IMG/VR virus record: IMGVR_UViG_3300044624_004040
Coordinates: 1-35,176 of that record
DNA from: a virus
Strand: one strand, 5' to 3'
Length of the DNA: 35,176 nucleotides
Under the pieces are notes generated by a model that was not told the origin of the DNA, made no database searches, and saw nothing but the letters and a program-made list of their open reading frames with translations. Of this stretch, positions 14,091-26,700 are shown one piece after another. Both the position numbers and the translations under genes were made by a program. Positions within the stretch are counted from its first letter, which is position 1, and each line of letters opens with the position of its first letter.

Positions 14091-14718
14091 TAAAAATCGA
14101 TTCCATCGAGCTTGGACCCAGGTTGGCTCGATGGAACATCTCAGGAAAGGTCTGTCTTCGAAAACCAGTGTCCTGGGTCGTGGGGAATTTGGACGCAGAA
14201 ATCTGTGATGCAAGATCGCGCCTGCTCCCGCCCAGTTTCATTTTGGAACTTGCGGATTTTTGATTGTCGATTCGCGACACGGATTGTTTAATCGCTTAGA
14301 CTATGACGCCATGGTCACCAGCATCACTCCAATCATCCAGCAGTACACACCTCGTGCGCACTCCCGCGTCGGAGACCGGAGTGCGTACGTGACGTTGGAA
14401 CCGGACGCATACCTGGATTCGACCACCTCGGCAACGCAGTTGGCTATGCAAACGCATGCCAGTCCACACGTCGCGATAACAAACGGCACTGACAGTTACC
14501 ATCGCAACCGATGGCAACCCGAGTGTCGTGAAGCCCGAAGTCGGAATTCGGAGCGGCCCTCTACAAGGGACTGCTCCCTTCCATTCCGACTTTGGTGGTA
14601 TGCGATAAACCTTCGCCGCACGATGCGGCGAAATCCCCGTGCAGGACGCATTCACCATGCGTTAACCTTGATATGGCAAATTTCACTTGCCGGTGAACCA
14701 AGACACAAGGAGTAGCCC
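14064..14718 (+). promoter_or_regulatory. Structured leader of the giant surface-protein gene
   Basis: No convincing gene lies here. Hairpins are: CGCACTCC/GGAGTGCG (14357-14364 with 14378-14385); a three-part stem 14540-14590 built of GTCGGAAT/ATTCCGAC, GGAGC/GCTCC and CCCT/AGGG; TTCGCCGCA/TGCGGCGAA with a CGA loop (14612-14632); and ACGCAT/ATGCGT with a TCACC loop (14646-14662). The last three lie within 180 bp of the start codon. They suggest a folded 5' leader or an upstream terminator. AAGGAG (14707-14712) is the ribosome binding site. Confidence 0.55.
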
Positions 14719-17700
14719 ATGCAAGGCCGTAACCATCGAATGGTAGCGAAATCACGCGAGAATCGTCATCGTCGATCGGAATGGCGAAAACTTATTCTGG
14801 AGCCCCTCGAAGATCGAAGGTTACTTGCGACGGTCAGTGTCACAACATTCGCTGATAACAACGACAGCGAAATAGTCTCGGATCCCACCTACAATATTAG
14901 CTGGCTGGCGTTCAACAAGGGGCCTGACGGGCAGGTAAGCCTTCGAGAAGCAATCATAGCCGCGAACAATACATCTGGTCTGGATACAATCAACTTCGCG
15001 ATACCAACGAGCGGTGGCGGGGACGAGGGCGGTGGAATCGGAGTTGGCATCGGAGTTGGTGGAGGCGGGGGAGGATCCGCGACTTGGTCTATCATCATGG
15101 TGGGATCGTCCGGGCTGGGTGCGCTCCCTGTTTTGACGAGCCCAGTAATCATTAATGGATATTCGCAATCGGGCGCATCGGCAAACACGAGCACGACATC
15201 AAGTAATGCAACGATCTTGATTGGGCTTGATGGAACTAGCGCTGGGCTCAGCGCGAGTGGACTGACGTTGGGTAGTGGAAGTAGCGGGAGCTCGATCCGG
15301 GGCCTTGGAATCCAAAAATTTGGAACATCGGGCGTTTTTGTTGGCAGCTCGAGCAACACCATCGCTGGTAACTTCATCGGATTGACGAACGCCGGGACGG
15401 TATCGTCTCCTAACGGTGTCGGCATTAGCGTAATCGGTGGCAGCAGCAACACGATCGGTGGTGTTTCCGCAGCGGACCGAAACCTCGTCTCAGGAAATAC
15501 TGGAGCTGGGATCTCGCTCCAAATATCCTCGAACTCGAACGTGGTCTTAGGCAATTTCATAGGACTAAGTGCATCGGGATTAGTCAGCATCGGGAATTCG
15601 GTAGGTATTTCCATCGAGAATTCGAGTTTCAATACGATTGGAGGAACGATCTTAGCGAGCCAGAACACGATCTCCAGTAATTTGAATGAAGGGATCACGA
15701 TTGCAGGTCCATCAATCGGAAACGCCATTCAAGGAAACGCGATTTACGGTAATGCCAAACTGGGCATCGATCTCATTGCACCAAATGACCCTCCTTCAGG
15801 CGTAACCCCCAATGACGACTTGCTCACATCAGGGAATCCCAACCTATCGATCGACACCCCCGTCATCTCAACGATTTCATTGAACAACGGAATTGCCACA
15901 CTCACCGGCTATGTTGGGGCGACTCAGGCAAGCGGAGCATCGATCTTTGCAAACGCGAGAGTCGAATTCTTCTTGAGCGACAATAGTTCCACGAATGGCA
16001 GTGGAAAACGCTACGTCGGCTTTCTCACAGCAAACGCGTCCGGTGCGTTTGTCGGCAATATCGACTTGAACGACTACATCACGGTTTACGTAGGAACCGA
16101 AACTTTGACTGCTACCGCGACAAACGCTACAGGAAACACTTCGGAGTTCGCGGTCAACAAGCCGATCCTACCCCTATTCGTCGCCGTCGTCGACCAAGCC
16201 ATTGCGACTGAGGCTGGTGGTGTCAACAATGGGACCGCAGGGACGAACCCGACTGGCAATGTACTCACCAACGATACCGGGTCGGGCAACACGGTCATCG
16301 GCGTGGCAGCCGGGCTGGTGAGTAACCCCAACGGTGGGGTCGGCACAACGTTAACCGGTGCCTACGGTTCTATTAATATCGCGTCAAACGGACAGTTTAC
16401 ATACACGGTCAACAACGCTCTTTCGGCCGTACAGGCGTTGCGCAACACATCCACGACCGTATCAGACGTCTTTTCCTACACAGCTCGGAATTCATCGAAT
16501 GCTACGGCGTCATCCCAAATAACCGTCGTCATCCAGGGCGCGAACGATACACCCACGATCATCAGCGACGGCGGAGATTCGCAGACCAACGTCACCACTT
16601 ACGAGTCGACCACCTATGTCACGACCGTGGTGGCAGCAGACGTCGACGCCAATTCTTCGATCACGTACACGATCACTGGGGGTGCCGATGCGATTAAGTT
16701 TGCGATCACCAATACCGGTGTCTTGTCCTTCATTACGGCACCTGACTTCGAAGCGCCGACGGACGTAGGTGCCAACAACATTTACAACCTGAATGTCCAA
16801 GCAAGCGATGGAACACTTACAACAACGCAATCCATCGCCGTCCTGGTTCTCAATGCACTCGAGTCCGTCGGAACCGACACGTATGGTGGGATCTATATCG
16901 ACGATGGAAGCGATGGATTTACTACGACGGGAACCTGGACACAAACAGGAAACGGTTGGCAATCCGATGTTCGGACGGTACCAGCAGCAAGCGGCTCCAC
17001 TGCGACTTGGACATTCACCGTACCGGCAGGTATTTATAATGTCTCTGCGCACTGGCGAACGCAGAACTATGGCGCAACCAACGCCCAATTCAATGTTGCG
17101 GGCACGACGGTGTCGGTGGATCAGAGCGTCGCGCCAAATGATTTCTATTCCTCTGGGATCAACTGGAAACGCCTTGCGAACTTCACATCGACTGGAACCG
17201 CGGTCAATATTACACTCAGTGGGTTGGCCGGATCGGTGGGAAACCTAGTTGCAGACGCAATTCGGCTAGAAGGCGTTACGAGCACTCTGGCACCTGAGTC
17301 AAACGAAACGATATCGACGGCATCCACCATCACGTTTGTTCCTGGAGTTCCAGCATCGGTGGGTAATTACCTCGGGGATGGTTCCAATGGCGAGAAGGAT
17401 GTTGACTTCTACAAAGTAAATCTCGCGGCCAGCCAGAGTATCGATATTCAGGCGGAAGCACTCGCTTCGGAGTTTATCTCAGACCGCAGTACACTTCAGT
17501 CCCGCATTCGCGTTTTCAATGCGACTGGGACGCAGCTCTTTACCGCTGCATCGTCAGGAGGAGTGGATCCATCGGTCTCATTTCAGGCGACGACTGCAGG
17601 TTTCTACTACATCGGGATCTCGTCTGCTGAGAACGCGAGCTACAGCCCAACATCTCTGACCGGCCGAGTGAACAACAGTACTTTTGGGAGTTACCGACTC

Positions 17701-20700
17701 CACGTGCTCGCTCCCCTTGTTCCACCGACCACAACCTATAACCAAACCTACACGGTGGACACCGTTTCCGATGTGGTCAATACGACGACCATGTCCCTGC
17801 GGCGAGCGATCAATAATGCACAGGCTGCAGGCGGTTCCAACCTGATTGTTTTCTCACCAACTATCACTCAACCAGTATTGCTGGACAGCGGATTACCCAG
17901 CATCACCGGCAACATTACGATTCGGGGTGCGGCCTCGGGAGCGTTAACCGTGATCAGCCCGAATCCCAGTGCGTCGTCGAAGCTTCTCTTCACGGTTGCT
18001 TCTACTGGTGTGCTTCGGCTTGAGAATATGGTACTCCAGGGTGCCTACTCAACCACCGCAAACGGCTCGTCTGCCAACGTGAGTGGGCAACTGTGGTTGG
18101 ATCGATCCGAAATCCGTAACAGCCAATCGAATCTCGGTGGAGCGATCTATGCCGGAGGCACTGGCTCCATCGTCATGGTGGACTCAACCATTTCAGATAG
18201 CACGGCGACCCGTGGGGGAGGTATCTATTTGGCGTCCACGAGCGAGCTGACTGCCATCAATAGCACCTTTTCGCAAAATGACGCGAGCCTCACAGGGGAC
18301 GCGATTTCGAACTACGGCACGGGTGCCGTTTCGCTGTTCAGTTCGACGGTGGCAAGAAACGGGCTTCCGTCAACCAACACCTCCGAAACACTCCAAAACC
18401 TAACGTCCGGTCGTTTCGTTCTTCGCAATTCGCTTGTGGTTGACAATCGTTCGATTGCCGACACGTCCGGCACTTTCATTTCCCATGGCTTCAACGTAAT
18501 CGGAAATGCACGATCTGCGGTTGGATTGTTGACGATGAGTTACCTGCGCGACCAAGTCGGAGGGCAAAGCCTGGCGCCCGTCCTGTGGGGAGCGGTAGGC
18601 CAGCTCTCCCATCAAGGCGGCCGCACACGGTCGGTGATGCCCGTTGCAACCAGTCCCGCAATCGATCGGGGAAGCAGTTACGGCAGAAGAACAACCGACC
18701 AACGCGGAGCCGACCGGTTCCTCGACGGTCCCGATCTAGGAAGCTTGTCTGACACGCAAAAGCAAGTAGACATCGGTGCTACCGAGTTCGGTACCTACTT
18801 CGTCAACGTAACGAACGACGCCCTGGACACCTCACCAACCACCACGGATGGAATTGTCGACACGGATCCGACGGCAACCGGTTCCCAGGTGTCGCTGCGC
18901 GCTGCGGTCAAAGAACTGAGTAATCTTGCTGGCTGGACTGGCGTCTTGGAACAGTCCACGCTGAACAAGATGGAAGGTATCGTCCGTTTCGAACCGACCA
19001 TTGCAGAAGTTGTTCTCAGCAACTCAGGAAACAACGAGCAAAACTCGCAAACGGGAGATTTGGACGTCTGGGGAAACATCAGGGTCTTGGGCAACGACAC
19101 GCCGACGGTAATCACTGCGAATTGGATGGTGTCCAATTCACAGACGGGCCCTCAGTACTTTGCTTTGAACGATCGGGCATTTCAAGTTGGACCGAATTCC
19201 ACGTTGACACTTGAAAAGGTAAAGCTCGCAGGCTTCCGAAGTCCCGACGGCACGACTCTTGATGGCGGGAATGGTGGTGCGATTTTCAACGACGGTGGTA
19301 CCGTTACGCTCAAGCAATCGGAGATTTTCTACCCTTATCTCAACTCATCGATATGGAGTGGAAAGAATTCAGCGGTTCGCGGAGGAGCGATCTATACCCA
19401 GAACGGTCGCGTTGAGGTTTTCGGATCCAAGATTTCCTTGAACTCTGCAGTGGATGGCGGTGCCATTTATGTTCAATCCGGAGAATTGCTTGTCGATCAG
19501 CAGTCGACTATTGAGGACAACTCGGCAGTCGGGAGAGGTGGTGCGATCTATGCCAACCCGAGCACGATCACGATCGATGGGCAAAGCATCATCCGCCGTA
19601 ATCTTGCAGACATTGCGGGCGGATCTTTACACCTAAATTCGGGTGTAACGACGACCATTCAAGGCGCGTCGCAGATCGATTCCAACGCTGGTTACTCCCA
19701 AGTACTCGCATCCGGGGTCGCCACCAAAGGACTCGCGATCTACAACCTTGGCACCCTGACCATGCGAGGGAACTCAACGCTCTCGAATCACACAATCTAT
19801 GGAGAAAGTGCCCTGTACAACAATGGAACGGCAACACTCGACAATGTAGTTCTATCCAACAACATCGACACGGCCGGTTCGAGCGTAATCCGGAACGACT
19901 ATGCAGGAAAACTCACGTTCTCTCACAGCACCTACTCGAACAATGGAGGGACGGCCACCAACGCAGGAGGCTTAGTCAATGAAAACGGTTGGGTTCGAAT
20001 CGACGATGTTCAATTCCAAAACAATACCATATCAGCCGCAAACGGCGGGCTCATCACCAATCGCGGCGTGAATGCCGATATGGCAATCAGCAATTCTCGC
20101 TTCGACCATAATCATCCTGGCATCGAACCTGGGGCTCCCGTTCTCTACAACCAGTCGGGAAATCTGAAGCTCGATGGCTCGAGAATCGAATACACGTCGA
20201 ACACGGCAGGATTCTATGCGACCTCGACAGCGATTCGGAACTTGGGAGTGCATGAGTTCATCGAGAAGTCCGAGTTGAGCGTGCTGCCCATCGCTGCGGA
20301 CATTGATCCCAACCAAACCGAGATTTTCGTCCATAGCTATGCGGCCATTGAGTCGCTGCCACTTCCTGTGAGACTATTGATCGGTGATGAGGTTGTCAAA
20401 GTCACCGCCTTGAATCGGTTTCAAACGTCGCTCACCGTCGAACGCACCAAACCGGTCTCGCATCCAAGGACATCCTCTGTCAAGATTTATATCGACCACG
20501 TTCAAAACCGTATCTCGGTGGGAGATCCTGTCAAGTTCGCAAAGTACAACTTGCCCTTCGACATTCTGATCGACAACGAGATCATGACCGTCACGAAGAT
20601 CGAGGGGGCAGTCCTCCATGTGATTCGTGGGCGAAACCTTACCCGTGCATCAGAGCACCAGTACCCATTTCAGGTATGGGCAGTATCGGGTGGGCTGAGC

Positions 20701-23700
20701 GTCACAAACGCCGTCTTCGCGGACAACCACTCAGAAGTATCGCTGTACCCGGGTGGTTCCGAAACGATCTACAATTTCGTGCATCCGCATACACCAACAA
20801 CGATCCTAGAAAGCGCAACCTTTTATAACAATTCACGATTCCCTGCCGAGGTGTACGCGGGTTCGGGTTTCTCAGATCAGACCACGGCGAAGATATTCCA
20901 AAACACAGCCGACGTACGAACATTCCGGACCCGCTACGAATCACTACCAGAGTTCAGTTTCTCCAGAATTCCCTTGGCACCCGAGGCAATGTTGAGCGAC
21001 GGCGCTTGGGTGGATGACTCACCATCAATGACCATCGAGAACTCCATCTTCTCGGGGCAACCCTCGGTCCAATCCAAGCAACCACCCGCAGTCCGAGGAA
21101 GTTTTCAGTCCTTGGGTGGAAATTTGGCCGACGAAGCAGAAGTGAAAACGATACCCACGCGAAATCAGCTATCGACCACGGAGACCAAGGTCCGAATCGA
21201 AACTCCGTCACTCCTATTTCCTCCACTTCCATTTCTAGCGCAAGTGGGACACATCAACGGCAGGAACTGGGACCGTGAATACGTTCTCGTCACTGGCATT
21301 ACCGAAATGCGAGACCCAGTTTCGGGTGACAAAGAAAACATCACCGAACTGACGGTTCAGCGGGGTGTGAACGGTACAACGGTACAGCTACATCCAAGCG
21401 ACTCGCTGTTTGCATGGAGTACCAATGGCTTTTGGAAAGCGACCGATAAGTTCGGGCTACCCGCCTACGAAGCCTTCTCACGAGAACGAGTGTCTCTTAC
21501 ATCATCGATCACCCCCTCGACCAACATCCTGCAGATCGATGATGCCAGTCGATTTCCTCCGGTCCCATTCAACGCGCAAATCGTCGCACCTCCGAGCTAC
21601 AACTCTGACGGCAGTTTGGTCACAACGCCAACCACGGAGAACGTGACGGTGACCCAGGTCAGTGGCTATCAAGTGACCGTGGCTCGACCACCGAGCACCA
21701 CCAATTCATTCGCTTCTGGATCTGCATTGTTTTTCTCGTGGGCGGTGAACACACGAATCGACCCGCGTATCACTCGATATGTGCCGGTAGGATCGTCCGA
21801 ATCGATCGTCATGCCATTGGCAGACAGTCCAGCACTCGACTCAGGGATTACCACTGGGTTTTCTGGCCAGAATTCCGTCATTGATTCTAATTTGGCTGCA
21901 AACCAATACGTCATCAACAAGCGAATCGTCATGTCGGTCGCGACAACATTCGAGTCGACCACGGAAGGTTATGCATTCTTCAATGACACAGAGATCGCCG
22001 TTGCGAGCACTGCGAACCTTCCTACCTTACCATTTGTGGCCAGCGTCGACGGGGAACTCATGGATGTCACCGCCGTCAACACAACCACACGCAAGCTCAC
22101 CGTTGTGCGTGCTCGCTACGACACATCGAACTCCGACATTCGGCCAGGTACGAAGATCGCCTTTGGCAAGGTCCTTTCAAACTCAGGCTCCGACACCCGT
22201 TTCTACTTGGAAGACACAGCGGGGCTTCCGCTTGCGCCCTTCTTCCTGTTGCATGGAACCGAGATCGTTCGTGTAGACAGCATTGACAGCGTTTCGAAGA
22301 CGATCACGGTCTCGCGCGGGATGCTTGGATCGAGTGCGTCATCCCACCCGATACGATCCTTGTTTTCGGGTGGCTTCGAGGGACTTGATTCAGCGAAACT
22401 CCATTTCCAGTACAGTGGTGCGATCGATGTCCAACTGATTGAAGCCGTTGGGATCGCAAAGATCGGCAATGCCATCAACGTAGCCGACACGTCCATATAC
22501 GTTCCGAATCTGCCCTTTCCGTTAGCAGGAATGGTCGGCGGAAAGATTCGCCTCGGAACGGAAGTCATGTATGTCCGTGGCGGCACGCGTCCCGATCCAA
22601 ATGCCGATGGCCACTTCCTTTCCGTTGTGCGCGGATATGAGAACACGGCGCCGGTTGCCGCGGCAAAAGGTACCGTGGCGGAACTGACCGGCTTTCTCTT
22701 CTCAGCCGCAAACTCAGTTCCTGCGACGAATGATCCAGGCTACTTGCGTGTCGCAGACATGATTCTGCCATTTGATGGCATACGTGCAGGAATTGCCACA
22801 GACCCCATTCCGGTCAGTCCGTCGCATGCATCGCGTCTGATTGTCGCAATCAACGACAAGAAGCTGGAGGCCATCGGGAACAACAGCGGATTCGATTTCG
22901 CTGCCGCAGCCAAAGAGCAGACCGTTCTCGATGCCGTTTACGGTACCGATGTGCTCGCGGGCACAGCTACTTCGATCCAGATCAATGTGGAGGATACAAC
23001 TCCACTACCAGCCGTACCGTTCCTGCTTCGCTATGGAGCAGAACGGATGATCGTCACGGCGCTGGATCACGCTAGAAACAATATGACGGTAACGCGTGCA
23101 GCTCAGGGTACGACCCAACAAGTGCAGCCACTCGGGATCGTGCCGGACCGAGGCACATTCGTCACAGTATCCCCAGGTTTCCAGCTTCCTTCGACTGCTC
23201 CTTTCGTAGCTCAATTTGGACGGGAAACGCTTCAGGTTCATGGCATCGATCCCAACCATCGTTTGTTGACCGTCAGTCGCGCTTTGTGGAATGGCACTCC
23301 GTTGGAGCAACGCTCCGGTCAACCCTTCATTTGGGGTAACGATCAACAGTCGCCCGGCTTCAACAGCTCGATGCTGGTTCTGACTGCGAGCATCTCAGCC
23401 GCCGCTACCCAGCTGATTGTCAAGGGCGATGCGACGATCCCGGACCTTTCAACCCTTCAGATCCGAGACGAAAAAATGCTGGCGACGGTTGTCACTCGAA
23501 ATAACGATGGCACGACCCTCGTCAACATCGTGCGTGGAATCCTCGGAACCGTTGCGGCAAGCCACCCTGCTGAATCCAATGCCATCCTGCTTTCGGATAC
23601 CTATGGCGGTTTCAGAAATCTCAATTCAACGATCGACCGCGGCGCCTATGAAGCATCAATCTGGCGAGTGAACACATCGGCGGATCTCCCCGATCTTGCG

Positions 23701-26700
23701 CCTGGGGATGGGCAAGTCACCACCAGTTCGGGGCTCGTCAGCCTTCGAGCTGCAATCATGGAAGCAAATGCTCGCCCTGGTTTTTCGTCGGTTGTTGTTC
23801 CTGCGGGCGACTACTCCCTGACCAGTGAATTGCTCATTTCATCGAACGTTGAGATTCAGGGGATCAATGCAGCCGACACCTATATCCACGCGAACGGATC
23901 TCGGGCCATGCGTGTCTCAAGCTCCGGGCGACTGCGCATTGCGAACATCAAACTATCCGGAGCCGCAGGTTCTGGAGTCGGTGGAGGCGTCTTCGTCGAT
24001 GGCGGAACACTCGTTGTCGATCGCTCTGCATTGACCGGTAGTAGCGCTGCTAACGGTGGTGCGATCTCGAATCTAAACGGGTCTGTGACGATCAATAACT
24101 CGAGCCTGTACGCGAACTCCACCGCGGGGAGTGGTGGGGCCGTGCACTCCATCGGCGGCACCGTCACGGTTTCGGGAAGTACTATCTCCGGAAACACGGC
24201 AACCGTGTCGGCTGGTGCTGTGTATACGAATTCGACGGCGAATTTGACGATCCTCAGCTCCACGATTGCGAACAATTCGGCACCCATCATAGGCGGCGTC
24301 GTCGCGGATGGACTCAACAACCAATTCGGCAATGCACTTGTCGCAAAGAATACCTCTGCGGGACAGCCAGATCTCAAGGGAATATTCAAGTCGCTCGGAA
24401 GCAATCTCATTGGCGCTCCACCGATCGCAGAGCGCAGTCTCGCGTCCGTTATGACAAGTAATCAGTCGTCACTGGCAATCGACGCGGCACCCAGCGTAGT
24501 GCCAGCGCTTCCATTTGTGGTTAAAATCGACGCCGAGTTGCTCCAAGTCACAGCGATTGCTGGCACCACCTGGACGGTACTACGGGGCTACAATGGCTCA
24601 ACCGCTGCTGCCCACGCAGCGAATGCACCGATCCGAATGGACGGATTCTGGATCCTGAATGACCAAACAGGAACCGTAGCATCTCCGATCGACCCCAAGC
24701 TCTCGGCGCTCTCATCGCTCACGTCCACGTCGTTGCCAGTACTGGCTTTGCAGTCAAATAGCCCTGCCATCAATGCCGCCGATGCCGCGCAGGGGAACTA
24801 CCTCCCCAAAGTTCACGTGAATGCGGTCAGTTCTGTCATGCTTGATTTTGATCATCCCGAGTCGCTGCCGCCTACTCCCTTCATGATCATGAGTGCAAGT
24901 GAGATACGAACCATCACCAGCATGAGCGGTAGCCGAGGTGTGCTGAATCAACCGTTTGTGAGTCTCGGACTGTCCACGGACGTTGTCGTACTCACCGATG
25001 GCAGGTACGCGCCACGACTTTTCAACTCCCAAAACACGGGAAGCACGGGGGTCGCATCCTACACGCCGAGCCAATTGACGGGACTGGACATCGGAGCCTA
25101 CGAATTTGTACCCATCGTCACACTTTCAGCCTCTTCCGCAACCTCGGCCACCGAAACCAACGCAGGTACGACCTACTACAGTTTCCTACTTACTCGGAGT
25201 GCTGTAACGACTGGCACCCTGGACGTGGGATACACGGTTGAAGGTATCGGCACCAATCCAGCAGATGCAGAGGACTTCGTCAACAATAAGATCCCGTTCG
25301 GAACCGTGAGTTTTGCATCGGGAGAGCTCACAAAGACGGTTCAGATTGCCGTTAAGGATGACTCCATTCTCGAGTCCACGGAACAGTTCCGCATTCGCCT
25401 TCTGTCTCCGAGCAACGTCTACTTCCCTGTACGGCAAATCGACGCAACGATCGCTCCGGACAGCGACTCTATCTCCTTCACAGTCTCGTATCCAGCAACC
25501 ATCGCTGAGGGAAGGGGTGCGAAGTATGAGGTGACAATGCAAGGGGAAATCGAGGGTGGCATCTGGTTGTTGCACGACGTTGTCCATGGCACCACGAACG
25601 CAGCGGACTTCGCCCCTCAGGACGAGGTGAACGAGTTGATCGGCGCGTCTTTCTTCAACGGCCTGAATGGACAAAAGCGTACCTTTGCGATTTTTTCGAA
25701 CCCTGACACAACCAACGAACCCAACGAAACTTACTCAGTTTCGTTCCAGCACTCGACTCCCGCGTTGAGCGCATACATTACACTCCCCTCGGGCGTGACA
25801 ACATCGATCACGAACGATGACCCGGTGTCGACTCCTGTGGCCAAGGTTGTCGTGGACAGCGTGATCGATCTCGAGAACCAACCCACCCTGCAGTTCAAGG
25901 TCCGAATGGAAGGGACTATCTCGGCGCCCGTTACGGTGCAAGTGGCAACAAATGCGCTGACGGGATCGATCCCGGAAGTCTCTCAGAATTTTGTCTTCAC
26001 GTCGAATACGCAGTCCTTCACCCTTTCCGTGCCGATTACGGACAACAATCTTCCAGGTCCCAACCGGGTGTTTGAAGTCGTGCCGACGCTGATTAGCACG
26101 GGGGGGCAATCCATTGCACTGGCTCCAGCACGTGGAGGAGTACTGGACGACGATACCAACCCAACCCGAATGGCAATTCAGGCGTGCAAGGCTGTCCCGG
26201 GAGCGAAGCCAGGTTTGCTCGATACAAACTCCACACCCTACGCAACGCCAGCGAACAAAGTCTTCCCGCCGAAGATCTCGGTCACCTCGACAACCTACAC
26301 GATAGACAACACATCCTTCCTTCCACAGTACAACAACTACCAGATCGGTACGATGGCGGGATGGACGGAAACACTCGTCCATATCGAAGAGCAACAATGG
26401 CAAGTCGGACTCTCCGGATCCTTGCCCATCAAGAAATGCGGAGAAGAAGACGAAGATAGCCTCCCCCCTATTTCTTCGGAGTTAGCCGACGTCGTCAATG
26501 CCGACTGGGTCGTCCCATTGAGTCAGTCACTGACATTTTCGCCTATTCCAAGCCACGACTACCGACGCGACGAGGACGTGCGATTGGAGGTGCCGGGATC
26601 GCTCAGTTTTGGAACGGCAACGGCCAATACCGACGGAACCATTACCTATGTCCCAAATACGGGGGCAGCACTCAAACCTGAGCTCGACGCCGACGGACAC

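Noticed and set aside
14260-14715. A 151-codon frame before the giant gene
   Set aside because: It starts with TTG, has no ribosome binding site I can see, and translates four hairpins of the leader.
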